Positions 1 through 10,800 of a stretch of 64,000 nt of DNA are shown piece after piece (the stretch's first letter is position 1; each line of letters starts with the position of its first letter). The notes under the pieces were generated by a model. It did no database searches. It was given only the letters and a program-made list of their open reading frames with translations, and was not told the DNA's origin. Location: positions 71,530,412 through 71,594,411 of the forward strand of contig NC_092879.1 in the NCBI RefSeq assembly GCF_028372415.1, in the 5' to 3' direction. Origin of the DNA: Notamacropus eugenii. Lineage: Eukaryota > Chordata > Mammalia > Diprotodontia > Macropodidae. Made by a program: the position numbers and the translations under genes.

Positions 1-35
1 ACCCACATAACAATGATTTTAGTTCAGGTTTTCTG

Positions 36-686
36 AGACTATTGAAATAGCCTTCTAATTGATCTCCTTTTCTAAAATTTCTTCTCACTCCAGCCATCTC
101 CACAAAGTGGTCAAAGCGACTTTCCTAAAATGAAGTCTGGCCATATCACTCCCCTATTCAACAAACTTCAGTGTCTCCTTATTGCCTCCAGGGTCAAATA
201 TAAAGTCTTTTTTTGGCATTTAAAGCTTTTCACAACCTAGTCCTTTCCTACTTTTTAAAACCCTTCATAACTTGGGCCCTTCCTTCCTTTCCAGTCTTCT
301 TGTACCTTATTACCCTCCTTGTACACTAAGATCCAGTGACACTGGCATCCTCGCTATTTCTTGCATATGATAATCCATCTCCTGACTTTATGCATTTTTA
401 CTGGAATGCTCTTCCTTCTTATCTCTGCCTCCTGGCTTACTTCCAGTCCCAACTAAAATATAATCTTTTTGTAAGAAATCTTTCCTGGTCCCACTTATGC
501 TAGTGTCTTTTCTCTGAGATTTCCTCCAAATTATCTTGTATATGTAGCTTGTTTGTACCTAGTTGTTTGTCGTCTCCCCCATTAGAATGCAATTTCTTTT
601 AAGGACACGTATTGTTTTTGCCTTTCTTTGTAGCCCCAGAACTTAATAATGTGCCTGGTACTTAATAAACGCTTGTTAACTTGACT
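36..686 (+). mobile_element. L2 LINE 3' portion
   Basis: Matches the remembered L2 end: CACTCCCCTATTCAACAAAC, a TGGCATTTAAAG stretch, GGAATGCTCTTCC, CCCATTAGAATGCA and a final CTTAATAAACGCTTGTTAAC. No intact reading frame. Confidence 0.8.
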
Positions 687-724
687 TTCCAATCTTCATA
701 AATTCTGCTCCCCTCCCCCGTCCT

Positions 725-1030
725 GTTCTTCTTTCAGTTCTTCAGATGCACTCTATCTCTTATCTCTATGCCTTTGTACTGGTTGTCCCTCATACCTAGA
801 ATGCTCTCCCTCCTTGCCTTTCCTGGTTCCCCCCCTTTTGCTCTAAGGTTCCTGTCCATCTCCTCTGTATGTATATTGTATGTACCTATTCATTTAGGTG
901 TTGTCTCTCCCATTAGAATATAAGCTCTCTGAGGGCTGGCATTGATTTTATTTTTTCACTGCATCCTTATCATTTGGCATGGTGCCTAGCGCAGAATAAG
1001 TGTTCAATAAATGCTTGTTGACTGGTTGAT
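725..1030 (+). mobile_element. Second L2 LINE 3' end
   Basis: Repeats the last half of the L2 end: GCCTTTGTACTGG, AGAATGCTCTCCCTCC, CCCATTAGAATATAAGCTC, and a tail GTTCAATAAATGCTTGTTGA. It overlaps the first copy in consensus position, so it is a separate insertion. The stretch 1037-1200 just after it is a degraded minus-oriented MIR-like piece. Confidence 0.8.
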
Positions 1031-1874
1031 TTGCCAGGCCCTACCCTAGGAGGTAGGCAGTGCACTTTTTATCTCCGCATTGTAAGCAGGAGGAAACAGT
1101 TTCTGAGCAGTGACTTGTCCGTGGTTCTGAAATGAACACGAGCTTTGAGCTCAGGTCTCCTGACCTGAAAGTCAGGGCTCTTCCCACTTTTTCACACTGG
1201 CTCTCCTTTCAGTTATGTGAACCAGAGAAAAGCATCAATTCATTTCTTTACAGTGGGCACCCTTCTTACATATCCAGCTTTCTCACAGACTTCTGACCAT
1301 TGAGACTACTTGCGTTGTGTTGGGTCTTATGGGTTGAACCATTTTCTGCTGTAACTGCACGGGTCCCCAAATATAGCAAGTACTCTCTTAACTCTGTGAA
1401 TTTGCTCCTGATGATTAGCCCCCCCCCCCAACCTGGAATTCCTTCCCATTTTTTTAGATTATCTATATTAGAGCTGGGTTTGGAATCAAAGGACCCAAGT
1501 ATAAATCAGGCTTGACTGCTTCTAAGCTGCACTGTTAACAGATTCTCTTACCCCTCCCTAGGCCCTAACATTCATCTGTACAGTAGAGGAATTGGGAATA
1601 TATGGTTCCTTTTTCACAAATATTTATTTTTAGTATTCATTTTAAAAATATGTTTGAGTTTCAAATTCTCTTTCTCCCTCCAGGTCCTCCCCCCCACCCC
1701 CACTGAGAAGGCAAGTGAGACAGTTTCTAAGGTCCCTTCCATCTCAAAATCTGGACTCATGTGATACTTTCCATTTTCCTTTGTTCAGGGGTCAGCTCAG
1801 GCTCTCAGCCTCCAGTAATCCTCTCCCACTCTTTCCACTCACACTGATCTTTCCATGATCTGAGAAATCATCAG

Positions 1875-2060
1875 GCAGTGGAAAGAAAACTGGTCTTAAA
1901 GTCAGGGTAACTGGGTTCAAATCTCAGCTCTATGCCTTCCTGTCCTTGTAACTTTGAGAAAGTGACATCATTTCTCAGGGCCTTACTGTCTTCACCTGCA
2001 AACTAATGAGGTTAGACTCATTGATCTCCAATGTCCCTTTCAGTTCTAAACCTGTGATAT
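1875..2060 (+). mobile_element. MIR/CORE-SINE
   Basis: Contains CTGGGTTCAAATCTCAGCTC, a GTAACTTTGAGAAAGTGAC region and a tail of the marsupial type (TTAGACTCATTGATCTCCAATG). A short minus-oriented SINE fragment follows at about 2137-2215. From 2215 to about 3500 nothing is recognised. Confidence 0.7.
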
Positions 2061-3934
2061 CATGTAGCTTATTGCTGGTGCCCCCTTTCTGAATGCCTTG
2101 ACAGAAGGAGCCAGATCTCTCTTATTTTACATGGAAGATTTAGAGCTGGAAGGAATCTAGTCCATCCACCTCATTTTGCAGAGGAGGAAACTGAGGCTCT
2201 GAGAGGGGAAAGAATTCTTCCTCCTTTCTATTATTTAGCTCTGACCACTTCACAAGCCATCAGCAAATTCATTGCTCATCAGCACTGCTGATCCAAAAAC
2301 CAATCAGTTTGATTCCCCAGGAGCAAGTCTGGCCCCATGAAAAGCTTGTGGGGAAGGAGGCAAAATCAATAAAACAAGGTCTGGGAATTCTCTGAGGATC
2401 AAATGCACCTGCCTCTCCCTGATTCTTATTAAAATGGATATCAAGTGTTGCCTGAATTGCCTACCTGCCCAGGATTTATTGGCCTTTGAGAGTGTCTCTA
2501 GGACTCCCAAGGATTTATAGGCCAAGTCAAAGACAGACTGCAATCTGATCTGTGTTGCTGGAGAGTGTTCCCATACCAGAAGTTTCTTACTGTTGTTAAA
2601 ATCGGCCTATGCCGGGAGCCATTGTAACTTTTTAGGACCTGCACAGATCAACTGAGGCTGGGAATATGCTTGGCACTTGACCCCAGGGTAGAGAAAATAC
2701 TTGGCAGCATAAATACCACCTAGGTCAAGTTGAGTGCAATAGAGTCCCCTTTCCACATGAACCTTTGTCTTAAAGGCCATGTTTCAGAGAACCCTCTCCC
2801 CACCCCACTCTTCCATCCTTCCAGGAGGTGGATCCCTCAGTCCAAAGAGAAGTTCTTATCTATGATGAACACACTTTCCAGGGTTCAGATCTGACTGCCA
2901 TGGGGGATGAGGGACCTAAGAGAAAGGATTTTTGATTACTTAGAGGCTGTTAACTCCTCTCTATCTTGATGGATCTCTCAGCTGGGAGTATGCTCCCTTG
3001 TGAGAATACAAGCATCTTTTGAGCCCAGGACTGAGAGATTCTTGCTGATGGAGTCACAGATCCTGTTTGAATCCATGCAGCGTTTCTTTAGATGGTGACT
3101 ATTCATTTACTGGCTATCAATGGGGAAGGATCATACACTTGAATTTCCTACTATATGTCTTAGGACTCTGCATAAGGAAATTGTTCTCTGTTGGCTTTTT
3201 ATTATTATTTTTTAACATTTTGACCACTGGGAATTGAAATCTTGTGAAAGTGTCTGGTCACAGGTTTTAAACAGAGGACAGTGAACCTAAGTGAAGCTTT
3301 TCTTTGTGAGATGGAGTGTTCATTGTGAGCATCGTTCTGGGTGATGTCATTAGAGCCTAGTGAAGGATGGGGAGCCATTTTCTCCTCTGCAATATGTTCC
3401 TAGAGCATTGGATTTAGTGAGTTCTTGTGAGGGCTCTTTATAGTTTTCCTGTTTCCGCTGTCAGACTTTCTTTTTCTGTTCATTTTCAGTGCAATAGCCT
3501 TCTTCCCCTTCTAATACAATGTTTTTATTCTGCTACGAAGGGGTTACCAGCTAACAAAGCTGTTTATTAGAACTATGTGCAACAATAAAAGTAATTTGCT
3601 TCTGAGGGAAAGGCTGAAGGTATCTCCCCCTCTGAATAAAGTGTATGAACTCCAGTGTATGGATTTTCCATTTTCTCTCCTAGCTCATGAGAGGTCTTTT
3701 TCACTTCTTTCTGGGTTCTTGGCAAAGTTCTAGCTAGACAAGACTGGCAGATGCATGGCCTCTGGATAACTGAGGTGGCGTTATAAAGCATCAGACCCAG
3801 GCCCAATGGTTTTCCACATGGAATTTCCCATAACACCATCTGGATTATGTTCCTAAGTGGCTCTTTTCTTTTGGCAGGGAATAGAGTGGACTGAGCCAAG
3901 CTCAGCAAAGTTTGAAGCATTCTAGATGCCTTGT

Positions 3935-3957
3935 TTTATTCTTTTATGTACTTTATT
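3935..3957 (-). terminator. Alternative poly(A) signals, two AATAAA
   Basis: Two canonical AATAAA hexamers on the minus strand at 3957-3952 and 3940-3935. Further AATAAA copies occur at 3568-3563 and 3529-3524. Any could end the transcript instead of the ATTAAA at 4409. Confidence 0.3.
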
Positions 3958-4403
3958 CTCCCTACGTACTCTGCCCCCCCACCTTGTCTTGTGTCTTGTT
4001 CCATCACCTCCCTTTTCCAGACTCTGACAATGTGTGCTGGCTCTGTGGGGATCCTGCCTGAACACCACATCTTAAATGCCCAATCAATCAGAGGGGGAAG
4101 TGTGGGGGGAAGAAGGGAGCCTTCAGAATGTTGGGCAAAGCCAAAAGACCTGGGAAACTGTTGAGGGACAGGGAGAAGCCTGTTGTGTGTGGGGAGCTCT
4201 TGGCTCTTCCACTTTAGAGTGCAGGCCTCTGGGAACATGCCTTCCAAGGATGGGTAGAGAGAACCTGGCTAGGATCCTGAGGCACCTAGATTAGGCTAAG
4301 AGTGACCCAGGCTATTTTTCTCAGATTTCAAACACAAACATGTCCCCTACATCAGAGAAGCAAACACACAAGAGACACCTTTAGTGCATACTTCAATAAC
4401 AGA

Positions 4404-4409
4404 TTTAAT
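4404..4409 (-). terminator. Candidate poly(A) signal ATTAAA
   Basis: First poly(A)-type hexamer on the minus strand after the stop codon. A GT-rich stretch (GGTGTCTCTTGTGTG) follows about 30 bases downstream, which fits a cleavage site. It would give a 3' UTR of about 2.7 kb. Confidence 0.4.
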
Positions 4410-6429
4410 ATTTTGCCCTGACATTTAATTGAAGAAAGCAGACTGGTCTCTTTGCCCACCCCCCACCCCCCACCCCATTACAACAACATAAATACACCAA
4501 TACATTGCTTTCACAGCTCATAAGCATTAGGGATCATCCAAGGTCACTGCTAGGGGGACCCAGAGCCAGAGGAGGTTATTTGGGTGGCTCTACTGGACAC
4601 ATAGCTTCAATTTGGACTTTTGTAAGACTTGATGAGGTCTTGTTTGTTAATCAGTGTCCCTGCCTTGGTAGAGGCACCATGCAAGGGTTGGACTTGGGTT
4701 GTGCCCTGGTCAATGGGAATCATTGTGCCACAGTAGTCAGATTAGTGGTTTGGGGCAGCTGGCGAATGCCACACCCCCAACCCAGGAACTGAAGTGACTG
4801 CTGACTGGACTGATGAACTTTCCAGATGCCTGGCTCTGTTGCTTGTCTTAGAAGGGTGACAGCAGGCCCCTGTGGCATCTACATCATCCTAAGGCATTGC
4901 AAATGATGGCAGATGCCTGCATGACTCACAATGCCATTGGCTTCATAAGCCATTGGCTCAACTATGTGGCTTCCTCTCATCTAACCTCAGTCTCCTTGTC
5001 TAGAAAATGGGAGAATGATTCTTGCTTTGCCTCTCTCAGAGAGGGAGAGAGGCTCAAAGGAGATCATATAGGTAGAGGCACCTGGGAAAACAAGTTGAAC
5101 TCCATGGATGGAAAGGATCGGAGGTGTTCATGTGATTCTGCCCCTGGAGAGAAAGCTGAGTGGTGTGTGGTGCTGCAGGCCAGATTATGTGCTGTGCTTG
5201 GCTGTAGACCAGGGATGTATTTAGGGGATGCAACTTAAATGGTCTAAGTGATTTCAAACTATACGTCTATATCATATCCAGGGCCTGAGAAAGCTTTTAT
5301 ATCCCAATTTCTATGGTGGTAGGGTGCTGAGGGTGCCCAAGGGAGAGAACTAGAAGCTACCTAGAAGTTGAACTAGAAGGAGAAATTGAGGAAACATCAG
5401 CACCAGTCTCCACTGACCAAACTGTATTAATTGCTGACCTGGGCTAGTGGGTGGGGCAGAGAGAATACTGAGAATACAGGAGTGGGAGTTGTCCAATTCG
5501 GGCCCCGACACTGACCCTTTTCTTCTGCAAGGGATTGTGGGGAGGCTCACACTCACAGAGGCCTTCCTGCCTCTGAGACTTGGGAGGGCAGTTAGGAGAG
5601 GGGAGAGAAGGATTGGTAATAGGGATAACCACGGCATCAGCAGTATGTGAACTGACCCAGATCTGCTACAAACCAGCTGTGTGGCCTTGAGCAATTCACA
5701 GAACCTCTCTGATCTTTAGTTTCATTGTCTAGAAAGTCTTGGAATTGGGAAAGATGATGTGCGAGGTCCCTAATTTTACTTTTAACCATGTATGTGCCAG
5801 ATACCCTCCCCTCAACTTGGTCAGATAGACCGCTATCTAACTGGAAAACCATTTACCTAAAAGGGTGTAGGGTTGGGGCTACCTAGTCCTTTGAGACTGA
5901 GCCAGGAATTGAGCTTTTGGAGAAGGAGGGGGGGCTTGTGCCTTAATGGCTAAGCCAGCTGCTGGGACCAATTGGCCAATTTTGGTGGGATAGGAGGGCC
6001 CTACTACCTAATTCTGGGATGAATTGTGGGGAACTGGGCTCTGTGCACCTCAGATCCCCAAGGCTACAGTGTATGGATTATGTTACAAATACAGCTCACG
6101 GAACAAATGGTTATTTTGGAATGTCATAGGTGAGAGTGGAACCCATCAACTTAACTCTTAGTGGACCCCAGGCAGTGCAAGAGCAAAGTGCCCAGCGACT
6201 TGCCTCAGTAGCATGTCAATGAACCTGCACCTTCTTGCCTTTTGGACTTAGAAAGAAACAATGCTATCACCTCAAAGCAGCTGTGAATGCAGCTTCTCCT
6301 GGCTTCCTTTCTTCTGGATTCTCTGGAGGCCCTTCTCTGGGCTCCTCTTTTCTTATGGTCACTTGCAAGCTCCAGAAGCTAGACTGTTTGAGCAAGAGGG
6401 GACTCTGGGGCTCACTCAGGGATATCATG

Positions 6430-6790
6430 GGGCAGTGGGGACAGTGATGGATTTGAAGCTGAAGGACCAAGGTCTGAATCTCTGCCATTCACTACTTGTG
6501 TAACATTAGGCAAACCATTCTCCTCTTTGGGCCTTCATTTTCTCCTCTCTAGAATGAGGGAATTGGACTAGATGGTCTTTGATGTTTCTTCTATCTCAAA
6601 ATCTATGGTGCAGTGGCCTAGACCAAGGCACTCATTTTACAGATCCAAAGATCAAAGGTTATCTAATCCCATTCCCTAATTTTATAGAAGAGGAAATTGA
6701 GGCAGAGAGGTGAAATGACTTGCCCAGGGTCACAGAGATAGTAAATACAAGAGCTAGAATTCAAATCCAGATCCTCATTCCAAATTGGAT
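6430..6790. mobile_element. Two facing CORE-SINE fragments
   Basis: A plus-oriented copy at about 6430-6610 (TTAGGCAAACCATTCTCCTC, AATGAGGGAATTGGACTAGA) is followed by a minus-oriented one at 6630-6790 (GAGGAAATTGAGGCAGAGAG, TGACTTGCCCAGGGTCACAG). Both probably lie in the 3' UTR. Confidence 0.75.
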
Positions 6791-7104
6791 GAGATAACTG
6801 GGAGTTGTCCAAGGTTCTATCAACCAAGATCAAGATATAAGAAAGAGGGAAGAGGGCACATGGGACTCACTCAACTGCAAACAGGGAGACAAGGAGCCTT
6901 CTTAGGAGGTGTCTGGGTCACCCCAGGGGACAAGGAGGCAGAGTCAAGATCTAGCAAAAGCAAGATCCAGGAAGAGTTAGCTGGGGAACAGCAAAAAAGA
7001 TACAAGACAACAACATTTCCAGCTGCTTCTTTTTCCCCTTAGCCATGATTGGGGGGGCCCCTCCAGATCATCATCGGTGGCCTCTCCCCATGGAAACAGG
7101 GCAT

Positions 7105-7848
7105 TTAGAGGTACAGATAGGCGATCCAATACACAATGTTGAACAGCAGGAAAGCAGTGGGGAAGAAGACGCGAGAGTAGGTATCCAGGCGGGAGATGTG
7201 GATGCGGACACGGCCTTCCCTCCAGGTGCCTCTCTGGCAATCTTCAATGCAGCAGAAGAACTGCTGGCACTCCTTCCCTGGGCAGCAAGTGGTCTCCTCC
7301 TGCTCTTCCTCTTCCTCCTCATCGTCGTCCTCTTCTTCCTCTACTCTATCTGGGACCCAGGGCATGCTGCTGGTGATGGTGATGGCAGTGAAGGCAGGCA
7401 TGCCACTGACGCTAGCACCAGTACTGGCACCAAAAGTGGGGCTAGGACCAGCACCAAAAGAGGTGCCAGGACCAGCACCGACGGAGGTGCCAGGACCAGC
7501 ACCGAAAGAGGTGCCAGGACCAGCACCAAAAACGGCTCCAGGACCAGCACCAAAAACGGCTCCAGGACCAGCACCAAAAGTGGCGCCAGGACCAGCACCA
7601 AAAGTGGCGCCAGGACCAGCACCAAAAGTGGCGCCAGGACCAGCACCAAAAGTGGCACCAGGACCAGCACCAAAAGTGGCACTGGCACCAAGACTGGCAC
7701 CAGTACTGACACAAAGACTGGGTCCAGGGTTGGCACTGAGATTGGCACCAAGAGTGGCACCAAGACTGGCACTGGCAATGGGACTGGCCCTGGGGCTGGC
7801 CCTGGCACTGGCAATGGCACCAGCGCTGGCCATGGTGCTGACAGGACG
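7105..7848 (-). CDS. GABRE: Exon 9 (last): repeat-expanded TM3-TM4 loop, GABARAP-like segment and TM4
   Basis: 744 bp encoding 247 residues and the stop. Order: a short start [10 protein letters not shown]; an Ala/Ser/Gly-rich tract; ten 8-residue repeats of GAGPGATF type; a Thr/Ser stretch; an acidic run of 16 Glu/Asp/Gln ([16 protein letters not shown]); a Cys-rich segment [37 protein letters not shown]; then TM4 [20 protein letters not shown] at the C terminus. The Cys-rich and basic part matches the conserved gamma region that in gamma-2 binds GABARAP and is palmitoylated, so the end of the protein is under clear constraint. The repeat part is not seen in gamma-1/2/3. The low-complexity DNA lacks stops in several other frames, but only this one continues the receptor. 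Confidence 0.96.
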   Translation of the reverse strand, partial: RPVSTMASAGAIASARASPRASPIASASLGATLGANLSANPGPSLCVSTGASLGASATFGAGPGATFGAGPGATFGAGPGATFGAGPGATFGAGPGAVFGAGPGAVFGAGPGTSFGAGPGTSVGAGPGTSFGAGPSPTFGASTGASVSGMPAFTAITITSSMPWVPDRVEEEEDDDEEEEEEQEETTCCPGKECQQFFCCIEDCQRGTWREGRVRIHISRLDTYSRVFFPTAFLLFNIVYWIAYLYL

Positions 7849-10800
7849 CTGAAACCAAGAAGATGACAGAGGAAAGGAGGGATCAGTTAATATTAAGTTA
7901 AGCCTAGGACTTCCCTAGCCCCCTTGCTGTGTGATTAGCTGTGTGACCTTGGGTGAATCCCTTCCCTCTCTCTGGGTTTCATATTCTCTATACGTCAAAT
8001 GGGGGTGGGTGGGGAGAAGACCTCCAGGAAAAGGGGTGAGAAAAGGGTTGATCTAGGTGCCCCATCTCTGTGTTCTCTGAGGCTGCTATTGGCTATATCT
8101 CTGAGTCAACACAACAGAAATTCTTTTCTTCTGTTCTTGGGCTGGAGCAATAGATATACAACCATAGAATCCACGTTCTCTCCAGGGCCCAGTACAGGCC
8201 AGCTCCCATCAATAGGTACTCTAAACAGTCACTCCCATTCTGATGGCAATGCATTTAGAATTGCTCAGAATTAAGAGATCATTACTTAGGGCTTGGAAAG
8301 GTTTGTGTTATACAGGGCTATTTGATAGGATGGGATTTGTTGGAGCCGAATTTCCCTGGGAGCTAGAAAAAGTGATTTTTACCAAACTTTGGGCAAATGA
8401 TTTAATGTCTCTCTATTCAGTTTGCCTTCAAAACAGACAAGCAGGGCTGGAAAGGGCTTTCCTGTAGAGGACCCTGGCAAGGCCTAAAAGCAAGAGCCAG
8501 GATTCTTCAGGAGTTAAGAGATCAATATTTGAGAAGAGGAGAAACACTTGGGTCCAAAGTCCTGTTTTGTTGAATTAGTTCCCAGGAGGAGCTGAAACAC
8601 TGGGGAAACTGAGGTGCAGAACCAGAAGCTTAATAGCCCACCCCCTCCTTCTCCCAGAATGGCAGAGTTGAGAGGACCTCAGGAGGCAGATTTTTCAACT
8701 CAAAAGGGAATTCCCACTAAAACATAACCTTAAAAGTAGCCTCTGCTTCCAGGACTCAGTGAGGATGAACCCACCATGTCACAAGGCGTGTAGCCCTTTC
8801 TATGTTGGGGCAGCTCTCTACTTCTCCCCTCTCTAACCTACCATCCATTCCAGAGGCATTGAATTCAGGCACTTATCTGCCTCCCTCCAGTATTGCCAAC
8901 CAGAAGATGGGACTTCTACCTCCTTCTTCTTCTCCTCTTTTCAGGCTGTGGGCATTATCCAAGGGGATAGTCATGGGGTGGGCAGAGGTATTTGGGGGAA
9001 CTCCCTTAGAGTGCCCCAGACTCCTGAGATAGGTGGGGAATACCCAACTCTCTCACTCAACCTTTCCTCTTCCTTTAATGACCCTGACAGTGATGCCCTC
9101 TCCTCTTGTCCTCTGGCATCCGACTTACCTGCCTGGATCTTCGGTTGCTGCCACCTGCCAGCAGCCTCCTGTTCCCCACTAAGTAGTTGAGTGTGGCATA
9201 CTCTATCAAGGCGGCAAAGACAAAGATGAAGCACACAGAGACAAAGAGGTCCATGGCAGTTACGTAGGAGACACGAGGGAGGTGTTTTCGGGAAATGGTG
9301 CTCAGGGTGGTCATGGTGAGCACAGTGGTGATCCCTGAAAGACCAGGAGGGATAATGTCAGTGGCTGTTTATGGGAAGGGGCATGCCCCCCAACAGGGCT
9401 TACTGAGCAAATGAAAAGCAAGCTCTTCAATGGGGAAGAGGCCTGGCCTGCCCCTACCCCATCCAATGCCAAGTTCAGGGGTGGGACAGTCCTTAAAGAA
9501 GGTGGTTATGTAATCCTTTAGTGCTCCCAGGTCAACAGAGGTCAGGGGATGACTTTGTGCTTCCATAGGGAGAGGGAAAGAATGACATGGTGGATAGACT
9601 AGAGCACTGGGAGTCTGGAGACATGGGTTTGAATTCGGTCTCTGCTACTGACCCCACCAGTGTGGCCTTAAGGAAATCTGGACCTTACTTTCCTTCTCCT
9701 TAAAATAAGAGTATCGAATCAGAAGACCTTAGAGAACATCCAGTTTTGTCATTTCATTTTATAGATGGGGAAACTGGAATGTCTTGTCCATGTTCACACA
9801 GTAAACAATAGAGGTGTCTCCTCTGACCCCAAGGTTGGAGCACTTTCATACAATCCTCTGCCCTGTCTCTCCAAATAGGCAGGTTCTGCTTGGTCCTAGA
9901 AGGCAGGATGGGGGTTTCCAATGAGGGCAGAGTATATCCCTATACAAGGAAGGCTGGGTTGCCACCTGCCAGGGAGGTTCATCCTTCCCTAACAGTCTAT
10001 GTTCCTCCATTGCTCTAAGAGTACGAATGAATTAACTGAGTCACAAAATCTAGAATGGTAGAGATGTAAGAGACCTCAGAAACTTCTAGGTCAGGGGTGG
10101 GGAACCTGCAGCCTCAAGGCTACCTGTGGCCCTCTAGGTCCTCAAGTGTGGCCCTTTGACTGAATTTAAACTTCACAGAACAATTTCCCTTAATAAAAGT
10201 ATTTGTTCTGTAAAACTTGGACTCAGTAATCACCCCAAGTGGATCTTGAAAACGTACAGTAAGGGGGACCTTGATATTTTACAAGAAAATCCATTGAACT
10301 TAATAAGATAATGGCTTCTCTTGTCTCCTTTGTCTTGGAAGCTCTACCTCCCTTAGTGCAATCTAAAATGACATTCATCTTTTTGACTGCCATGTTACCA
10401 CATTGACTTATAGTGAGCTTGTGGTCTACTAAAACCCCCAGGTCTTTTTCAGATAAGCTGAAGTCTAGCTATGCCTCTCCCATCTTGTATTTTAAAGCTG
10501 ATTTTTTTTTTGCAGGTCTCATTCACTTGATGCCATACCATGGGCACACTTCAGTGGATGCAGTTTCCCACCCCCATGCTATCATTACTCAATTCAAGCC
10601 ATGGAAAAAGCCAGTGTAACTAAGAACAGGTCATATTTCTAGAGCACTTTCAGGTTTACTGTGAGGTAGGTAGGTAGTAGTATCTCCATTTTACAGATGA
10701 GACCCAAGGAAGCAAAATCACTTATTTAAGTTCACCTTATTACTAAGTATCAAGGGTGAGATTTGAACCCAATATTCTGTCTCCATAACTAGCACTTTTT

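Larger units (their letters stand above)
4404..7104 (-). other. Probable 3' untranslated region
   Basis: DNA directly downstream of the stop codon. No AATAAA or ATTAAA occurs on the minus strand until 4409-4404. The stretch includes MIR/CORE-SINE pieces at about 6630-6790 (minus), 6430-6610 (plus), 5640-5780 (plus) and 4960-5100 (plus). Extent is inferred only from the first candidate poly(A) signal. Confidence 0.4.

Noticed and set aside
7045..7866. A 273-codon plus-strand open frame rich in Thr, Ser and Gly, and other long frames over the same bases
   Set aside because: They arise because the 24-bp and 6-bp repeats lack stops in most frames. The minus-strand frame continues exon 8 with correct splice sites and ends in TM4, so it is the real one.
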